Positions 24,628 to 39,785 of a stretch of 64,000 nt of DNA are shown one piece after another. A program made the translations under genes and the position numbers. Each line of letters begins with the position of its first letter. Position 1 is the stretch's first letter. This DNA comes from Luscinia megarhynchos (taxonomy: Eukaryota; Chordata; Aves; Passeriformes; Turdidae), in the NCBI GenBank assembly GCA_034336665.1, contig CM067566.1, positions 29,728,330-29,792,329 on the forward strand. Reading direction: 5' to 3'. A model generated the notes under the pieces. The model did no database searches, was not told where the DNA came from, and saw only the letters and a list, made by a program, of their open reading frames with translations.

Positions 24628-27600
24628 TTTTATGCAGTAAATTCATGCCCTAGCTGCAATATTAGCAGCCATTTAAAACAAAAATGATATTGGTAAAAAT
24701 ATCATCATCATCAAAATAAGTTTTAACCTATTTTTGTGCTAATTGGTGATTTAGCAGAACCTTAGAACCTTCCTGTCAGTTTTAACCTAAATAACCCATT
24801 TCCAGGTGTGCTTCCTAAGTGACTTTCATGCAATAAATAGACCCAGCCTTATTTTTTTACCTTCCACTGAAAACAAGTTCAAAGTACTGTAAAGAAACTG
24901 TTTAACACAATAAGTCACATACAGCCTGGTGAGGGATATGTGAGAAGAGTAAGGGGTACATAAAAAATATTCAAAGATCTCACTTTTTAAAAAAGAAATG
25001 AAAACTCAACAAGACAGCTGGAATACAATAGTGACATTATGCACCTGTTTAGGCCTGAGCATGAAGAAATTAAGATCTGTTTAAAATTATTAATGAACTA
25101 AATTAATAAGCAGGATGAACATCCGTTTCAGTTCCCTGGGAGGAATGGCTTTATACTTATATAGACAATTAAAGTCTACTAAATGATGCAGAGGCTTGTA
25201 GACAGGAGATAAATGACTGGAGACTTGGGAATTATATTCTAGGAATGTTTTTTTCCTTTATCTGTTCTTGTTAAATTGACATTGACAATATTTTGTATTA
25301 TTGCCAACTAGTTACCATAAACATAAATAAGCCTTATTTTGAGGGATTTAAAGCACTGAGTTTCCTTAGAAATTAACAACTCTAAGAATCAGTACTTTTG
25401 TCTGTTTCCTTTGAAAGAACTACCATTTGATTCTAATTGATCCTGATATGTCAAGTGTGACTTTGCTATTTGTCTATATCTGGTATAACTGCAGAAAATG
25501 ACCTTTCAATTCTTCACACAATGTAGAAGTTAAAACTAAATCTGGTGTGCTGCCTTAAATTGGCAGTGGCTGTGTCAGTACTCAAGGAAGTTATACTCAT
25601 GAGCAAATTAGATTACTGTTTTAAGATATACCAGTAATTCTCTTTCTAAGTATAGAATGGCACTGGTTAAAAGAAGCACTGTAAATCTTATTTTCAATTA
25701 GCTTAAGCCCTATAAACATTCACTGAAACCCTACTAAATCTGCTTAAATTCAAAGACCGTCCGCAATTTGCCAGCTGGTCGTTCCTGTCTGGAGATTTAG
25801 CAACAGATATCTGTGGGATGGGAAAAAGCTGATTAGAGATGAATAATGAAGAGAGACCAAAACCCCATTAGGTAGGTCTGAAAGCAGAGTCTAACAAATG
25901 ACCCTGAGAGATATTTAATAGTACCCAGTTAGGCAAAGAGAAGTAGGCAATAGAACCTGTTTCTTATGAAGGAGGGTTCAGAATTGTTTATATTTGTTTT
26001 GAGCTTCCTGTGGATTCTGTGACTTTTTACAGAAGGAAACCCCCTCCCCCATGCTTCATCAAACTGATTAATAATTATTTCGTTTATGGGGTTATAACTA
26101 TGAATAACAATCTGATTTTCATTAAATGGATGTGGTTTATGAGTTTCACAAACAGTAATAAAAAAAGAAGTTACCAGCTCATAATGGGAAGGGGAGTTTA
26201 AGTAACACGTTCATACTGGAACAAAAAATATTTAAAAAAAGGTAAATCCTTATGTTTCCTCTTATATTCACCATGCTGTCTGTGAAAAAAAATCACTGAG
26301 ACCTTTGCTAATCTCTCTTTTTATGGGAATAAATTAAAAAATGTATTAAAGTCAAGAAGGGTCCACTAGGTCCTTGTGTCAGAACTATTTTGCTTTTGTT
26401 ATTGCAAATTCCTCTACCAATTTTCTTAGGCAGGAAAACTTCCCCAGATGACAGAAAGCATCAACCGTCCTATGAGATAAATCTTCTCTTTGACATGTGC
26501 AACATTGGGAAGCTGAGTAATGTGTTAGCACTGAAACTTACTCTGTTCAAGTCATCATGTCTTCCTAAGTATTTAGACCTTTTTGCTCTGGATATTTTTT
26601 AAAAAATATCAATGCCACATTTATTTTGCTATTTGAAAAACCAGTGGATGTATTTCATATTAATGTGCGTGTTCAAGGCAATATTAATCTTTACCTGAGT
26701 AAAAAATCCATAGTTTTTTCTTGTTCTAGGATTACATTCTGAAAGAAGAGCTCACTGTTGTAATGTAGTGGATTTCATACTCCTAAGATGAATGACAGAA
26801 TAAAATATCATCTCCTTTTCCAATTCTTCTGTCTAGATGCTTTTTGGATAGTGAGCAGTTAGGAAATTACGAGATTAGAATTCCACTGAGGTGTTCTGCT
26901 GACATCATAAGCCATGCTACTACAGCTCAAGTGGTTTACATTGTCATTAGAATCCCAAGATAGAAATGTAAAACTACATAATTCATGGTGTGCCTGTTTA
27001 TTTTATATAATAATACACAGTCTGAGTTTCTGATTCAGCTTCTAATCCCACTGAGACCCCCCCTTCTTTTCCCAAAACAGCTTCCTGACAGCACAATTGA
27101 AACAACATTTTGTTATAAAACAAAAGGTATTTTTTTTATTTGAGAGAAAAGACTGAGCATTTCTTGAGAGGGGAATATAAAAGTTTTCAGTTTCTATGTC
27201 AGTAGAGATAAAAAGATGAATTTGGGTTTGAAATACTGTTCATCAAAACTGGATCAACACATGGGTTACTAAAGCAGTAGAATGTGACAACTTGGAAGGA
27301 ACAAGAGTCCTAGGTGAAAGTACAGATCAAACAAAATAGCTGGTTTGGAGGATATCTAGTTTAAGCGATTTCAATTATTTGAAAACAAGGCAAGATATCT
27401 TCTGATTCAGCAAACAATGGCTCTGGGGGAAAAAATTCAAATTTGGGTTTTGTCAAAAAGGTTCTTAAGATTTGAAATGTTTTAAATGGTGGGATGTGAT
27501 TTTTGACTATGCAAGCTAGCATTAGAAAGAACCATTCTTCCAATAAGTCCTCCAATTTTCTTTACCCAAATTTTTCTATTACAGAAGCTTTAATGCTAAG

Positions 27601-29080
27601 TTAATATTAAGGAAAAATTCTTCCTGTTGCTTATGTGAAACTGAAAGCATGGATAATTTTAAATACTGATGATTTTCTCTCTGTGCCAATTGCCACAATT
27701 CTGTGGTATTAGGTAGCACAACAGGTTTCACTTTTCTAAGTGTTGGGTATGATTCTTATGCATATTGGGCCAAGGAAGGGAAGGTGTCTGAAAATATGAA
27801 GCAATCAAGAGAGAATCTTGTAATCTCAACCTAGCAAAAGACATTTTTCATTAAAAACTAAACAGAGTAGCTCATAGTGGTCACAGAGGCTGCTTCAGTA
27901 TATCAAACTATTTTTAGAAGGTAACAGGATTTTATATTTTCAAACATTATTATAAGAATCCTTTAGAAATCCTTCTTTTAAAGGAAAGATATCAGCAAAC
28001 AGAAAAAAGAATAATTTCACATTCTGAAATGATAATCTTTTTTGTTTAAATCTGTTTTCCTTTTTTAAAAACAGAATTTTGGCAGATGCTACAGATTCTT
28101 CTCTAGTTAAAGTACTGTGCTTAGATTGTTGGGAAATTCATAGCACCCACTCTCAGCTGTGATATAACTCAAAGAAAAGATCAGCAGAGAAAAAAACGTA
28201 AGAATCTTTTTTATGAGATGACACCAGACAATCTTTCTTAAGGGAATATTTAAAATAGATGTGTTTACTTATGCAAGGCTTGCATGCCTGATAACAGTAA
28301 GCAGATTAAGTATAAATGGAAGATCTTTTATGCCTGCTTTGCTTGAGTGAAAGGTATTATGTTTGTAAATCAAAGTCTAAATGCTGGCAAAGGGGACACG
28401 CTGCATAATCCTATTGAAAGGTCTATATCTTTAAAAAGCATCTTAACATAACTGTAACTTGACCATTCCTCTAGTTCAGCTTCAGAAGCAGACACAGGAG
28501 CATGCTTCTCAATAACAAATCAATCACAGCTCCTAAAATACAGGATGTTTTTTCAAAGCCAATATATTTTTCCTATTATTTATACGAACTACAATATGCA
28601 TTTATAAGAAACATTTGCATCTCTAAATTCAGATTTTAGCTACAATAAACCTTTTAAAATGTGTAGAGTTATTGTAAAAATAAATATTTTTTTTAGTTGT
28701 TGATTTTTTAAGACATAAGAATACATATAACCCTCTATCTAGAAAAACTGTAGATCAAGCCAAAATTCTCAAGAATTTGAGCAGAGAAAAAATATTACTT
28801 GGAAATATTTCTTGGACTTTATGTTATCCTTTTTTGCATGTGCATTTGATTTTGGTTTTTTGTTTATTTTTTCTTCTAAAATTGTAAAGATCTGTTCAGA
28901 TTGGCATGCTGGAAAAATCCCCTACACTAGATTGCTGACATGACTCCAAATAAATTTACCAAAGGGTTTGGCTTTAGACTTTCTAGTCCCAAAATATTAA
29001 AAAAAAAAAAAATTATTTTTGACTAACGTTACTGGATCAAATATGAGCTCAAGAATTTCTCATTTTATACTCTTAATTTC
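24628..29080. other. AT-rich non-coding sequence
   Basis: No gene, RNA or recognisable mobile element. A short A14 run occurs near 29000. Frames at 26010-26201, 26390-26602 and 27361-27555 look random. Confidence 0.5.
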
Positions 29081-29099
29081 TTGGTTATTAAAAAAAGTT

Positions 29100-29640
29100 A
29101 TTCAGTAGTAACATGTAAAAACCTGTAGAGAAAACATTAAAGAAGTCTTGGGTTGAAACAGGGTAGTGGAGAGAACTATATACAGAAAGAACAGAGAAAA
29201 CAGAGGTAAAGAGCTGCAATTTTTGAGGAGGAGAGCAAATGGCAGAGCTCCTGGAAATCTGAGAGATGGGGGAGAGATGCCTCAAAAGAAAGATTTGATT
29301 CTCAAGGCCAAGACTGTTTGATGCAGTGTGTGAGAAACAAGTTCTGACGAGGAACTTATCTGGAACAAGGAATCAATGCAGCTGCAAGCTGCCTGGTTGT
29401 GGGCAATAAATTGGAGTAGAAGAGATTTGGCTGGGGACATCAAGACTTTCTGTCCAAAATACATCTGAGCCCTTAGCAAGAGACTGAAATAGGAAAACTA
29501 AGGCCTTAAAAGTAAGATATATAATGAGAAAGGCCAAGTGTAAGAAAGCAGATGGTACCTCAATAGAGAAAGATTAGACCGAGTAGAATATAAAATAGCA
29601 AACACAACGGCTTAGGATCAGTAGAGCACATTCATTTACA
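29100..29640. other. Purine-skewed, less AT-rich block, unassigned
   Basis: The plus strand is rich in A and G, with words such as GGGGGAGAGATG and GAGAAAGG. Two minus-strand 65-codon frames adjoin each other at 29088-29285 and 29282-29479. Composition differs from the flanks and may reflect an old retroelement insertion, but no family or terminal structure was recognised. Confidence 0.3.
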
Positions 29641-32600
29641 AGAACTAATATGGAATCCAGTCTCTTAATTTAATCTGAAATACAGTGCCAAGTGTTTCAG
29701 GACCACGAATACAGGTGTGTTTTGGTAAGCCTGTTGAAATGAAAATGTCTGGAGTCAGATGAATCCTACATGCATTTATACACAAGATAAGCAGTGTCAA
29801 ATGTTCTTACATTTACAAGGTTACAGTCGGTAATTTAACTGTGGAATAAGAAAATATTTAGACAGAAAAATTCAGGCTTATCCATTTCAAATTTACCTCT
29901 GAGTTCTGTAGAGGTATTTTCTCAGCAGCTGTTTACAACATCTTCCAAAAATATTTTTGTCTAAGAAAGTTCTGATTATTAGGAATAGATTGATATTGTG
30001 CTCAGTGTGGGCCAACAACACATCATCAGGGACCAAAAAAAGATTGAAAAGTGAGAAGATGGCAGGATTATTTTCATTTCACTGGTCATAGACATCTCTG
30101 GGATTTATCCAGTTATAACATAAGCAGCCAGACTCTTTCCTGTACAAATTGTCCTGAATTTTGCATGCAAGTTCTAAAACCCTCTGCTCTGCTTTTCCTT
30201 TCAAGTCTAATATGCAGAACTGTCATTTATAAATTTACAGTCCAAACTGAAGATGGTTTTGGACTGTGTGCATGGAATGGGTTGTTATCTTCTAAATAGG
30301 CTGGAATGGAAAGTTGCATCGTTCATCAATGTGTAGAAGGTCAGTGAAATGTAGTTTCTTCTCAATGTGTCACTCAGATTAATATGAAATGGAATATTTT
30401 ATGACATTAAGTTTGGGATGCAAACCAATTTTCAGTGAGTGCTACAACCCTAACCTTAGCACATTACTAACTGTGTTAGGTGACAGTGATTACTGTAGTG
30501 GCAATCACAAAAGATATCCCAGGGAAGAACACCAAGCAACTTGAAATATTGATTTAACTTGTGTGATGACAACAACAAAAACAAGTAAATAGCAGTTCTA
30601 TTAAATCAAATGCTGAAAATCAGTTTTACCTCACTCCCTTGATGTAAGGAGTGTTAAGTTTCACTGAAATAACATACACAATTGCTGTAACTTAATTATG
30701 ACCACCAACTCTCAGGTTTCATTAAGCAGTCAAAAGTTTCTGTAGAAACCTTCTGAAAGAAGAAGACAAGTATTCAGTGGCTGAGGCAATAAGCAGAGAG
30801 GATGGTTGTATCCTTAGCAACATTGGCACTAGATAAACACTTAACAGAGCTGAATCCTGGAACACATCTTCAGACAATCTGACACTTGGACTTAAACCTG
30901 CTGGAGTGAATTTCCACTCCATTACACTTAAGTACATTTCTCTTTGATACAGTGGTGTCACCTATCTCTGTGGTACTGAAGAGTTTGGATAAGGGCATGA
31001 GAAGCTAAGCTCACCAAGTGCTGCACAAGAACATCCTGTAAAGTCAAGGATGCCTGAACAGCTTGTGATGGCACATGTAATGTACTTAGCTGTGATGCCA
31101 AGATGAAACCCTGCTTCAATTCTGACCCATGCCTTGCTAAATTGGTTTGAGTTTATACCTTTTCAGGTATGATGATTTGGTTAAATTTTACAACAAATTT
31201 TAAAAGACAAAGGGGGAAATCCTCCTCGCTGCACACAAAACTATAAAATGGTACTGTGAAAGGATTTGTATGAAAACACAAAAAATAAAACCAGTATTTC
31301 TTCTGAGGTTTGCACTTCTGGACACAGAGATTTCTAGGCAGCTTTATTGGAGACCAGATACATGGAAAACAAATATGGTAGGAAATAAGAATCAATAGGT
31401 AGCTTTAAAAATATCCAAACAGTAAAGTAAAAGCAAATGATGATTATGCTGAAAAAAACCCCTGAATGTAAAACTTACTATTAATAAATATTTTCTGCCT
31501 CAAGCTTTTCTCCAAACACACAATATGTATTTAAATTTGAGTTTGAGAAATGTAACTTTAGGACGGTAAAACTGATAATATCACAAAATGAAAGAAATAA
31601 CCATATAATAACATAATTCATAATATGTTTTCTATATTATGACTGTGCACTAACCTAGCAAAAAGTTGTGATCCTTTCATTTTTCTCCTGCCTACATTTA
31701 TTTTTTCTTTACCCCAGTATTTGTATATGCTCTCTACCTTTTAGATGCTGCTTAGTTTTTGATTCCTCCACACAGCTGACATGCACAGAATGGAAGGGTG
31801 AAGAAGGGCAGTAAAATATATCAGCTTTCAAGTGGACTTAGATACCTCCCTGCTTCAGGTGCTTTTAAAGGTCACAAAGGTGAGAACAAACAAACAGTGT
31901 GTGAATGTTGCCCTTTTTTGTCAGGGCCAGCAACAGGTCTGATCCCATCACTTGTGAAAGTACTGACATGATCGTTGAGATAATACTTTAAAAAAATGGC
32001 ATGGATACCAGTTGTTATTTCTTTTGTCAGTGTCATACAGTCATAATGTACAGCTGTAAACGAGGACCAAGGTAGATGTTCTGGCTACTAAATGTCGGAG
32101 AGTAGTTCACAGAGAAGTTCACTGGGCTGGAGTAGGATTTTTAAATTACCCATTTAGGGAATTTATGGATGGGAACAAGATTAATGCCTTAATATTAAAT
32201 AAGCAGACACTTGGATAATTTGACTGTGTGGTCCCTGATTAAGCAGTTTACAAGACAAATTAGCTATTTTCTTGTATTAATACCTTAATCCCATTGTTTT
32301 CCTGTGGTACGTGCAAGTGTAACACTGTATGGCAAGCTTTAGATTAGCTAAAAGTGAGATAGATCCTCAGGCACCAATGCTTGAAAGTTCTGTGTCTACT
32401 CAATATAGTTTTGTTGAGCAGACTCTTGCCCAAATTCGTTCCTCAGCTTATACAACATTTATATTGCTAAGCTTGCAGAGAACAATGCCTTGTTAAATGA
32501 CTTTTATAACTGACTGGATAGAACAAATTTTATATATATGGCTCAAGTAGGAAGATTCTGAACTTTATAATTTAATACTTGGAAAAATCTCAAATGCAGA

Positions 32601-35500
32601 AAAAGCTTTAGAATATTTTAAAAACTTTAAAAAAACTGTTTAAAAAGTCGAGAACACTTTGCTTTATTGACAAACAAGAGCTCCAGTGGCTTGTAATTTA
32701 ACCTTTAATTATATCCATATCATTTAACTTCCTGTGCCTAGAAGCATCCAACCCATACATTCCAGTGTTACAAGAAAATCTGTTTTGATTTGGGAACCTT
32801 TGTAACACTTAAAACTGACTTCGTGTACACCTCCTGGTATTTTACCCACCTTTGTGTTGGCACTGAGCACTACTAGGCAGTAAAGAGTGGAATGGAATTT
32901 TTCATTTCAGCTCCAATGTTTGGAAAGGTAGAGATTGCTCATAACTCCAGCTGAAGTGAAAGGAACATGTAGATCTTTAACACCCATGAAATTCAGCACT
33001 GAAGAGCACTTATAATGGCTGATGGCTGTGAGGATGCAAAGGGACAGCACTGTTGTTCTGACCTTACATCCACAAGTAGATTTAGAGCCAGAGATGATCA
33101 GGAAATATGTTTTCCCTGTTCTGTATCACTGATATTTCAAAATATTTCCCTCTTCCAATCAGGGTAAACATTAAAATTGCATGGTAATATAAAATTGTAA
33201 AGGACAGGAACAGGCAGATTTGGTTCAAAACTCCTTGTATGCTCAGCAGAGATTTGGGAATCCAAACTTCTGTCTCCTGCCCTGCCTGAATTACAGTAGA
33301 AACCAAAACACAGTCTCTATTCAGCACAGCTAGAGCAGGGAAAGGAATCTGAATCCAGGCTCAACTCAATTATATCATCTCTTCCAGGTTTTCATCTCAA
33401 ATTTTGGAAATGGTTTCCTAAACAAAAACTTCCTCCAAAAATATAGTCCTTCCAAAGTATATTATTTTATATATATAAAACAATAAAACAAAGAACACAC
33501 CTTTCCCCCAACCCAGTATCAAAGACAGAAAAAAAAATTAAAAAGCAAAAGCTGGAGGAGATACAGTGTGAGAATGTGATGCTTCAGACAAAGCCTTGAA
33601 ATTTTTCTTGTCTTGACACTGAAAAAAAGGAAGAAAGATGAAAAATCGACCTTTTAAATTTAAATAGATGTTTATTAGTTGTAGAAAGCATTTGCAATTT
33701 TGTGGGTGACATTTTGGTTTCTTTAAAGCATTCCATTTGCTAGGGATGAAAACACCAGCTTCAATCACATTTATAACATCAGCTGTTTCTATTTATTACT
33801 GGTTTGTTAATATTATCTTTATTCTGCTTTATACAAATATAATAATTTTGTTGCTGCAGAGTAACCTGTACTAAAGATCAGTTGTTACCTACAGAATCAG
33901 CAAGGTTATTCCACATTGTTTGGGATCGTTGGGATAAAGATAACAGGCACTTTAGTAGCACCTAATCATCCATGAAACAAAGAGTGATAATAAGTACAAA
34001 TTGAAATCCCTGGCATGCCTAAGGCATTTATCTTTGCTGACAACATTTAGAGTACATTGCTCAAAGAAGATGTTCAGGCAGTGAAACTACTCATCTCAGT
34101 AGTGTCACCCCTCTCAAAAATAGCATCAGAAATGTCAGGTCTTTTTGAATCCCTGTTGGCTTTAGTAAATCAAACACATTATATTCATATAAGACTTTGC
34201 TCTTCAATTATTATTTAAAAGAAGTGAAAATAAAATTTCAGACACATGTATCCTTTTGTCCCCTCATTTTTGTTTTTCTGTATGCAATCAACTCCTGAAA
34301 ATATCAGTGATTATGAAAAGGAAAGAGTTCTAGGAATTTTGCTTTTCTGAAAACAAATTTCATTTACAATTAATTTCCATTTTTTCTGTGGTGAACAAGA
34401 CACTGAATCAGCAAAACAGAGCTGGATTCAATTAAACTAGTCCTTTGTCTATTATTTGACTGAACTTTAGAAAAACCCCTCACACTTTTTTTCAGTGAAG
34501 CATAAAAAAGCTTAAGAAGTTAAACTACTTTTATAAGATAACCTTACTAAATGTGAGCATGTAATTCTCACACCACAAGATTGTCCAAATATATCTAGAT
34601 AATTCTTTTTAGCTGTTTCTGTTTCTTGATCTTCCCTTGAACATACCTGAGAACTCCATGATTCCACTCCTAAGTAAACCTCCATCACAGCACACTTTCA
34701 GAAGAGTATTTTCTTAGCAGCACTTTTGACAACTGTGTCAAGAGGCATTTTCCTCCTCCTCCCTTTGAGCTGACATGGATCCAAATTGCCAAGATTTGCA
34801 GGTGTTGAGCTTTAGCTGTTAAGCATTTGATCTGCCCACCCACAAAGAATTCCCCTGGAAACATACAGATATTGCAGCAGTGCTCCAGCTTGCTCTTGAG
34901 TATAACAGCCACTCAGGGTCACTTCATGATAACAAAGCCAGAAAGGAATCCTGAGGGAAGTCCAGATTACCTTACAGCACCTATTATAAATTAAATAGCC
35001 CCCTTTTTAGTCTATTCAATTGCTTCAAACTTCTGGCTCTGTTATAATGTGAATAAAGCTAATTAGGACTGGTTTGTATTTCAAATAGAGTTTTAAAGAT
35101 AACTGCACTGAATTAAGCAGAGTAATTCATGGAAATGTTTGAAGAGGATTTACTACAAAAATCTCATGTTTGTTAATTGGCACACAGGAACAGCATCTAA
35201 ATTGTAATTTAACAGGCAGTATCTGCTGCACAGTTGGATCCATTGTGTCAGCCTACACCCAGGTCTTTGTGGGCAGCAGAGAACAGAAATAGGTTGAAAT
35301 CAGTAATTATGACTTTTCATAACAAATCAAATACATTATCTTTTATACTCTAACAAATATCAGTGCAGGCATGTAACTCTTGGCTGGTTCAGACAGGAGT
35401 CACAAAAATAAACAAGACCTTCAGCTTAGGGTATGCTTTTCATTTCTTATTATTGCTTCTCTCAATTCACGTGGCTCTGACTTGTCATTCCCTACTGGTT
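29641..35500. other. AT-rich non-coding sequence
   Basis: No gene or recognisable repeat. The segments 32640-32760 and 35030-35240 have the balanced, homeobox-site-like texture (repeated TAATTA/ATTTAA-type words) often seen in vertebrate conserved non-coding DNA, but this cannot be judged from one sequence. Confidence 0.45.
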
Positions 35501-35790
35501 TGTTCTGCAATTAAGGTCTTTGTTTTGTTTTTGACTCAATGAGGATGGTCTCTCTGGGTCTGCTGGGTCCTCACTTGAGAGCCTCAGCCTGAACTTAACC
35601 TAAATGTGCCTCCCTTACCTGTGATAAATGACAGCCCTCCCCTCCTTCTGAGGCTGGGAAGCAGCCTCAGGTCTGGTAGGGAATGAGGGTTGTTCAATCA
35701 TCATGAAAACTCCTGGGGTTTTCCTGCTTTCTCCGGGGTCCCAGAACCCAATGGCACAGAAAAGGCAGACAGGAGCTGCAAAAATACATA
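35501..35790. other. GC-richer block, unassigned
   Basis: About 290 bp stand out by C/G content, with several CCTC and GGGAA words. No open frame of note and no repeat family recognised. It may be a decayed insertion. Confidence 0.3.
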
Positions 35791-38700
35791 CAGTATTTTG
35801 ATATTTTGATGAATGAACTTGTGTACATAATTTTCAGTTTTCTATGTCATACTTGTAAGCATAGATATTTACATATTGCTATATCTTATAGATGGCTACA
35901 CCCTAATATATCAAAATAATGTTGTTTTGTCTTCTAATATTTAACAGATTTATATTTCAAGCTAAAAAACCCATTGAACCCTTTCTTCTTTTAAATGTTG
36001 AAGTACATCTTTGCCTTCTCCCCAAACTATGTGAGAAATTTGTCAAAAAAACCCCAGTAATTAAGAGATTCAAAAAAATCACCATTAAACTATCAGGAGT
36101 TCACATTACTATGAATTTTTCAAACCTGAAACAGAAAAAGTCTCTTCCTCCACAGTAAGACCAACATAATGTTTCAACATCTCTTTAAAATACTTAATGA
36201 ACTGGGAGGATTTATCTTTTATAGCCAAACATTTAGAAAGTTTCTCTTCCAAATGTAAATACTGTGTTATATGAAACTAGTTGTATAAAATACATTTTAA
36301 AACATCTTAAAGGTAGAAAGATTTTATTTATTCATTTGGCAGTGAAATGTTGAGTCCATATGTTCAGGTTTTAATAGTTAACATCATGTATGGAAGGCTG
36401 ACTTGTTCACACACAAACTAAAATTTTTTTTAATCACTGCCCAGTGGTTAGCATGAATCTTAATTTCCATCATTTTTTGAGAGAAAGTTTTCCTTCTCTT
36501 CCCATTTCCTCTGAGTAAGCAGATTGCAGGATACTTAATTTTAACAAATAATAAATCTGAAGATTGGCTAGGTTAACTGAGTGGATGGAGAGTGGAAGCA
36601 TTTAGAAATGCTTTCTAAAGTCTTATTTAGCACCTGTTTCTTGACGTAAAATTCCTTTCACTGTGTGGTGTTATGAAGAGGAAATTGCAGGGAAAACACT
36701 CCTGCTGCATTAAAAGAAAGTCTCCAAACCTAAAACCCAAACAATTTATTTTGGTTTTAATGTGGGACTTGTTTAACTTATCTAGCCAGTTTGATGAACA
36801 TTTTGGCAAAAAGCAGTGTTTGTTGAAAACACACGTTAGATGAGCTAAGGCACCTCACATTCTGGTTCTTTCATACCTTAAAGAAGTCATCCTGCAGATC
36901 AAATCCCACACTGATATTCATTGTATTGCAAAGGTCAAAAACAAGCAGGAAAAAAAAGTCAAAAAACATTTCAAAACTTGTTTACATATGAGAGAAAAAG
37001 CAGAAACAGGAAAGCAGTACAATGTTTATCTTTGTCAGTTTTCATTAATTTGATGTGCTGCATACTATCAAAATCAGTGAGTTTCTAAGGGTAATAGTCT
37101 ATCAGTCAGATTGCATTCAAGAATCTTTAAAAATATGGTTTGTGTTAATAAATGAAGTCTGGAATGATTACTCTCTCATTATATCCAATGCTTGCTTTAT
37201 TCAGAAGCAAAATGGCCACGTTTCATGAATAGCAAGTGGTAGCTGGATAGCAATCTAAAAACTAGCATAAGAGGAAACTCAGAGGTTAAAAAACTAATTA
37301 AAATGCAGCAGTGAATGGAGAACTAGAGAAATGTTCTGACATCTATTTTGAAGTTTACTAAAAGTATTAGGACTTGTTCTAAACAAAAGACAGTTTCTTT
37401 AGTTTCTTTATTTTTCAAATGATAAATTTTTGGTCAATGGAGAAAAGCTAAGCATCCATGAACATACATAACATTACAATTGATTTATTTAGATTAATTT
37501 AATATCTAAAGAATTTTTTAAAAGCCAGTTTTCTGTTTAAATTAAAGATAGATTTAATTTCATTGTTATGCTACTACTGGCAATTAAAAAAAATTAATTT
37601 TTTTGTTTGTTCTTGCACCTGAGCAATTTTACAATAAGCAGCAGTAGAGAAGAAAAAAAATCTATTATATGATTATTTCTAATCATTGATTTATGTTCCC
37701 AAAAGTTTTAAATATGTGTGTGTGCAGGCTGAAAAATCTGTGAAAACAGGCTGTATGAAAGCAGCAGACACAGAAAGGATATGGATTGTTTTCTACACTA
37801 TGTGGTAGTTACCATGGTATCTCTACCACAAAGTACACTTACTCTCCTCAGATATTACCAGAATAATCTCTTCCTACTTTGCATTTCCTTCCCACTCCTT
37901 CCCATCAAATGTTTTTGCTAAGAATTGCTAAAGGATCATAAAATTTCAGTATCAAGCTAACAAAACCTCAGGGCATAGATTTCCTAGAAAGTAAAATAAT
38001 ACTTGGAGAGACAAGGTCAAATTGAAAAAAAAAACCCAAACCCTAAAAGCTTTATTCATTTCATTAGACTGGGAGATCTGAGACTCTCAGGTTTCAGCAG
38101 AGTTGCTAGTAAAGGTTATCACAGAGCTGTTTTACAATACTATGCACTATATGTATTAGCCAAGGCAGTAAGTGTCTTTGTTGAGGAGAACATCTGCCCC
38201 AACAACATAGTCAACAGGGATCAATGGTCTTAAAATACTCTTTAAGTTGCTTACCTAGTTAGTACAAGATAACTAATCCAAGAATAAAGGCATTTTGGAA
38301 TAACTTTCCAAGGAGGAAATAAAATTTTTGGTATAAAATTCTCTATGTTTAGGATTTATTCTGGGATTTGTCTGGATGGTAAAAAATTGGAGAATGCTCA
38401 GATCAAGTTTTCATTAAATTTCACTTTCAGTCTAAGAAAAAAAATCTGAATCTAATGCATTCTAAGTGGAGTATAATGCACTAGTTGGAGCACCTCTAGC
38501 ACTCAACAGAATCAGAGGAGGTGAAGAGGAAAATAAGAAAAAAAAAACAAGTCTCACCCAAAATAAAAACTGATGCTAGTTCTCTGTTAAAGATAAAACA
38601 TTCAATTTGGCCAATAAAGAAGCAGATTTTGAGGGGAGAAAATGTGCCTACAACACCTTACAACATAGCAGATAATGGGAATGACAAGTGTGAGCTCAGA

Positions 38701-39630
38701 TATTTCAGGGCAAGATGAAAGGGGACAAAGTTAGATAAATATAGCAATTCACTGTTAAAAGTAACAGTGAGTCAACAACTCCTTGTCATTAGCAGACTGC
38801 TGTGAAAGGAAAACCAACTGATTTGGTCAAGCTGGCAGTCTGCACTGCCCACTGCTCTAGCCTGTTCAGCCTGAGTGTTCTGATCTGGAGGAGTATGGAT
38901 GTTGTAACTAGGGAAAAGGACTGACTCTGGCTTACTAGTAGACCAAGTAAAATATTTTCAGAGCTACTTATAATCCAGTAAAAAGAAGCTGAATCAAAAT
39001 GTGAGAGGTCTGTTGGTTCTATTCCTTCAAAGTAATGGTATTACAAATACTGTATCTTGCAGTTGACTCCAACAGTGAATTTCTATTTCATTCAGCTCAT
39101 CTGCTGTTGGTTGCTTCCAGTTCCTTCTCTAATAAGCAGAGTGAATAAGTAATAAAGCCATAGTCAGAATTCATTGTGGTTGCCTGCAGATTTTAGGAAT
39201 GTAAATGGTATTCCTGTTACTATTTTTTAACATCACTCAGTAGACTGCTTTCACAGATTCTCTTCATTCAGGGCATGCAGTTAATAATAAAGTGTTATCT
39301 TCTCTTTCTGTTCATTAATTAGAACAGAAATTAAAATTATTCATAATGTCAATCTCTGTTACACTAAAATAGACAGCAGTAGTTCAGTCCTAAGCAGCTA
39401 TGTGATGAAGACTTCAAAATCTTTGCATACCAGTGTTCAGCTCTAAATAGATGCACTAAGCCTCTCTCTGTACTTTATTCCATAGCCATTCAGTCTGTGT
39501 AATAGGAGCCCTCCTTCTCCCTTCTCATTTTGAATTGCAAGAGTTTAAAGGGTTATCATACATAAAATTTTTCAGTAACAGTCAGAAGTGTTTTTTGTCC
39601 CTGTTTGAGTACTGAAATATGCTATAAATT
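35791..39630. other. AT-rich non-coding sequence
   Basis: No supported feature apart from an 18-bp A7TTAAT7 palindrome at 37587-37604, which is expected at times in such sequence. Short plus-strand frames at 35919-36158, 38003-38233 and 38521-38718 are lysine-rich translations of A-rich DNA. Confidence 0.5.
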
Positions 39631-39631
39631 C

Positions 39632-39785
39632 TTCCTGGAGCCTTCTCTTCTCCAAGTCTCTCTGCCTGTTTTCATGGGAGAAGTCCTCCAGCCTTCTGAT
39701 CATCTTTGTGGCCTCTGGACTGGCTCCATCATTTCCATGTGCATCCTATGTTGGTTATTTATGATGCCAGTTTTATGACACAGGG
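39632..39785 (-). mobile_element. CR1 LINE internal fragment
   Basis: The plus strand reads as the reverse complement of the CR1 non-LTR retrotransposon, matching the remembered CR1 order: a segment like GAGCCTTCTCTTCTCC, then a TGCCTGTTTTCATGGGAGA segment, then CTCCAGCCTTCTGATCATC, TTTGTGGCC and a CTGGACTGGCTCCA segment. Similarity fades after about 39760. The fragment lacks the CR1 3' end with its octamer repeat and is 5' truncated as usual for CR1. Many substitutions and small deletions show it is old and inactive. It has no intact reverse transcriptase frame. Confidence 0.85.

Noticed and set aside
26010..26030. ATTCTGTG word like the CR1 3' octamer (also near 27700 and 51228)
   Set aside because: Single octamers with no adjacent CR1 sequence.
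30440..30465. Telomere-like CCCTAA words
   Set aside because: Only one full unit plus a partial one; no interstitial telomere array.
38478..38500. GTTGGAGCACCTCT, similar to part of CR1
   Set aside because: Similarity stops after about 14 nt on both sides.
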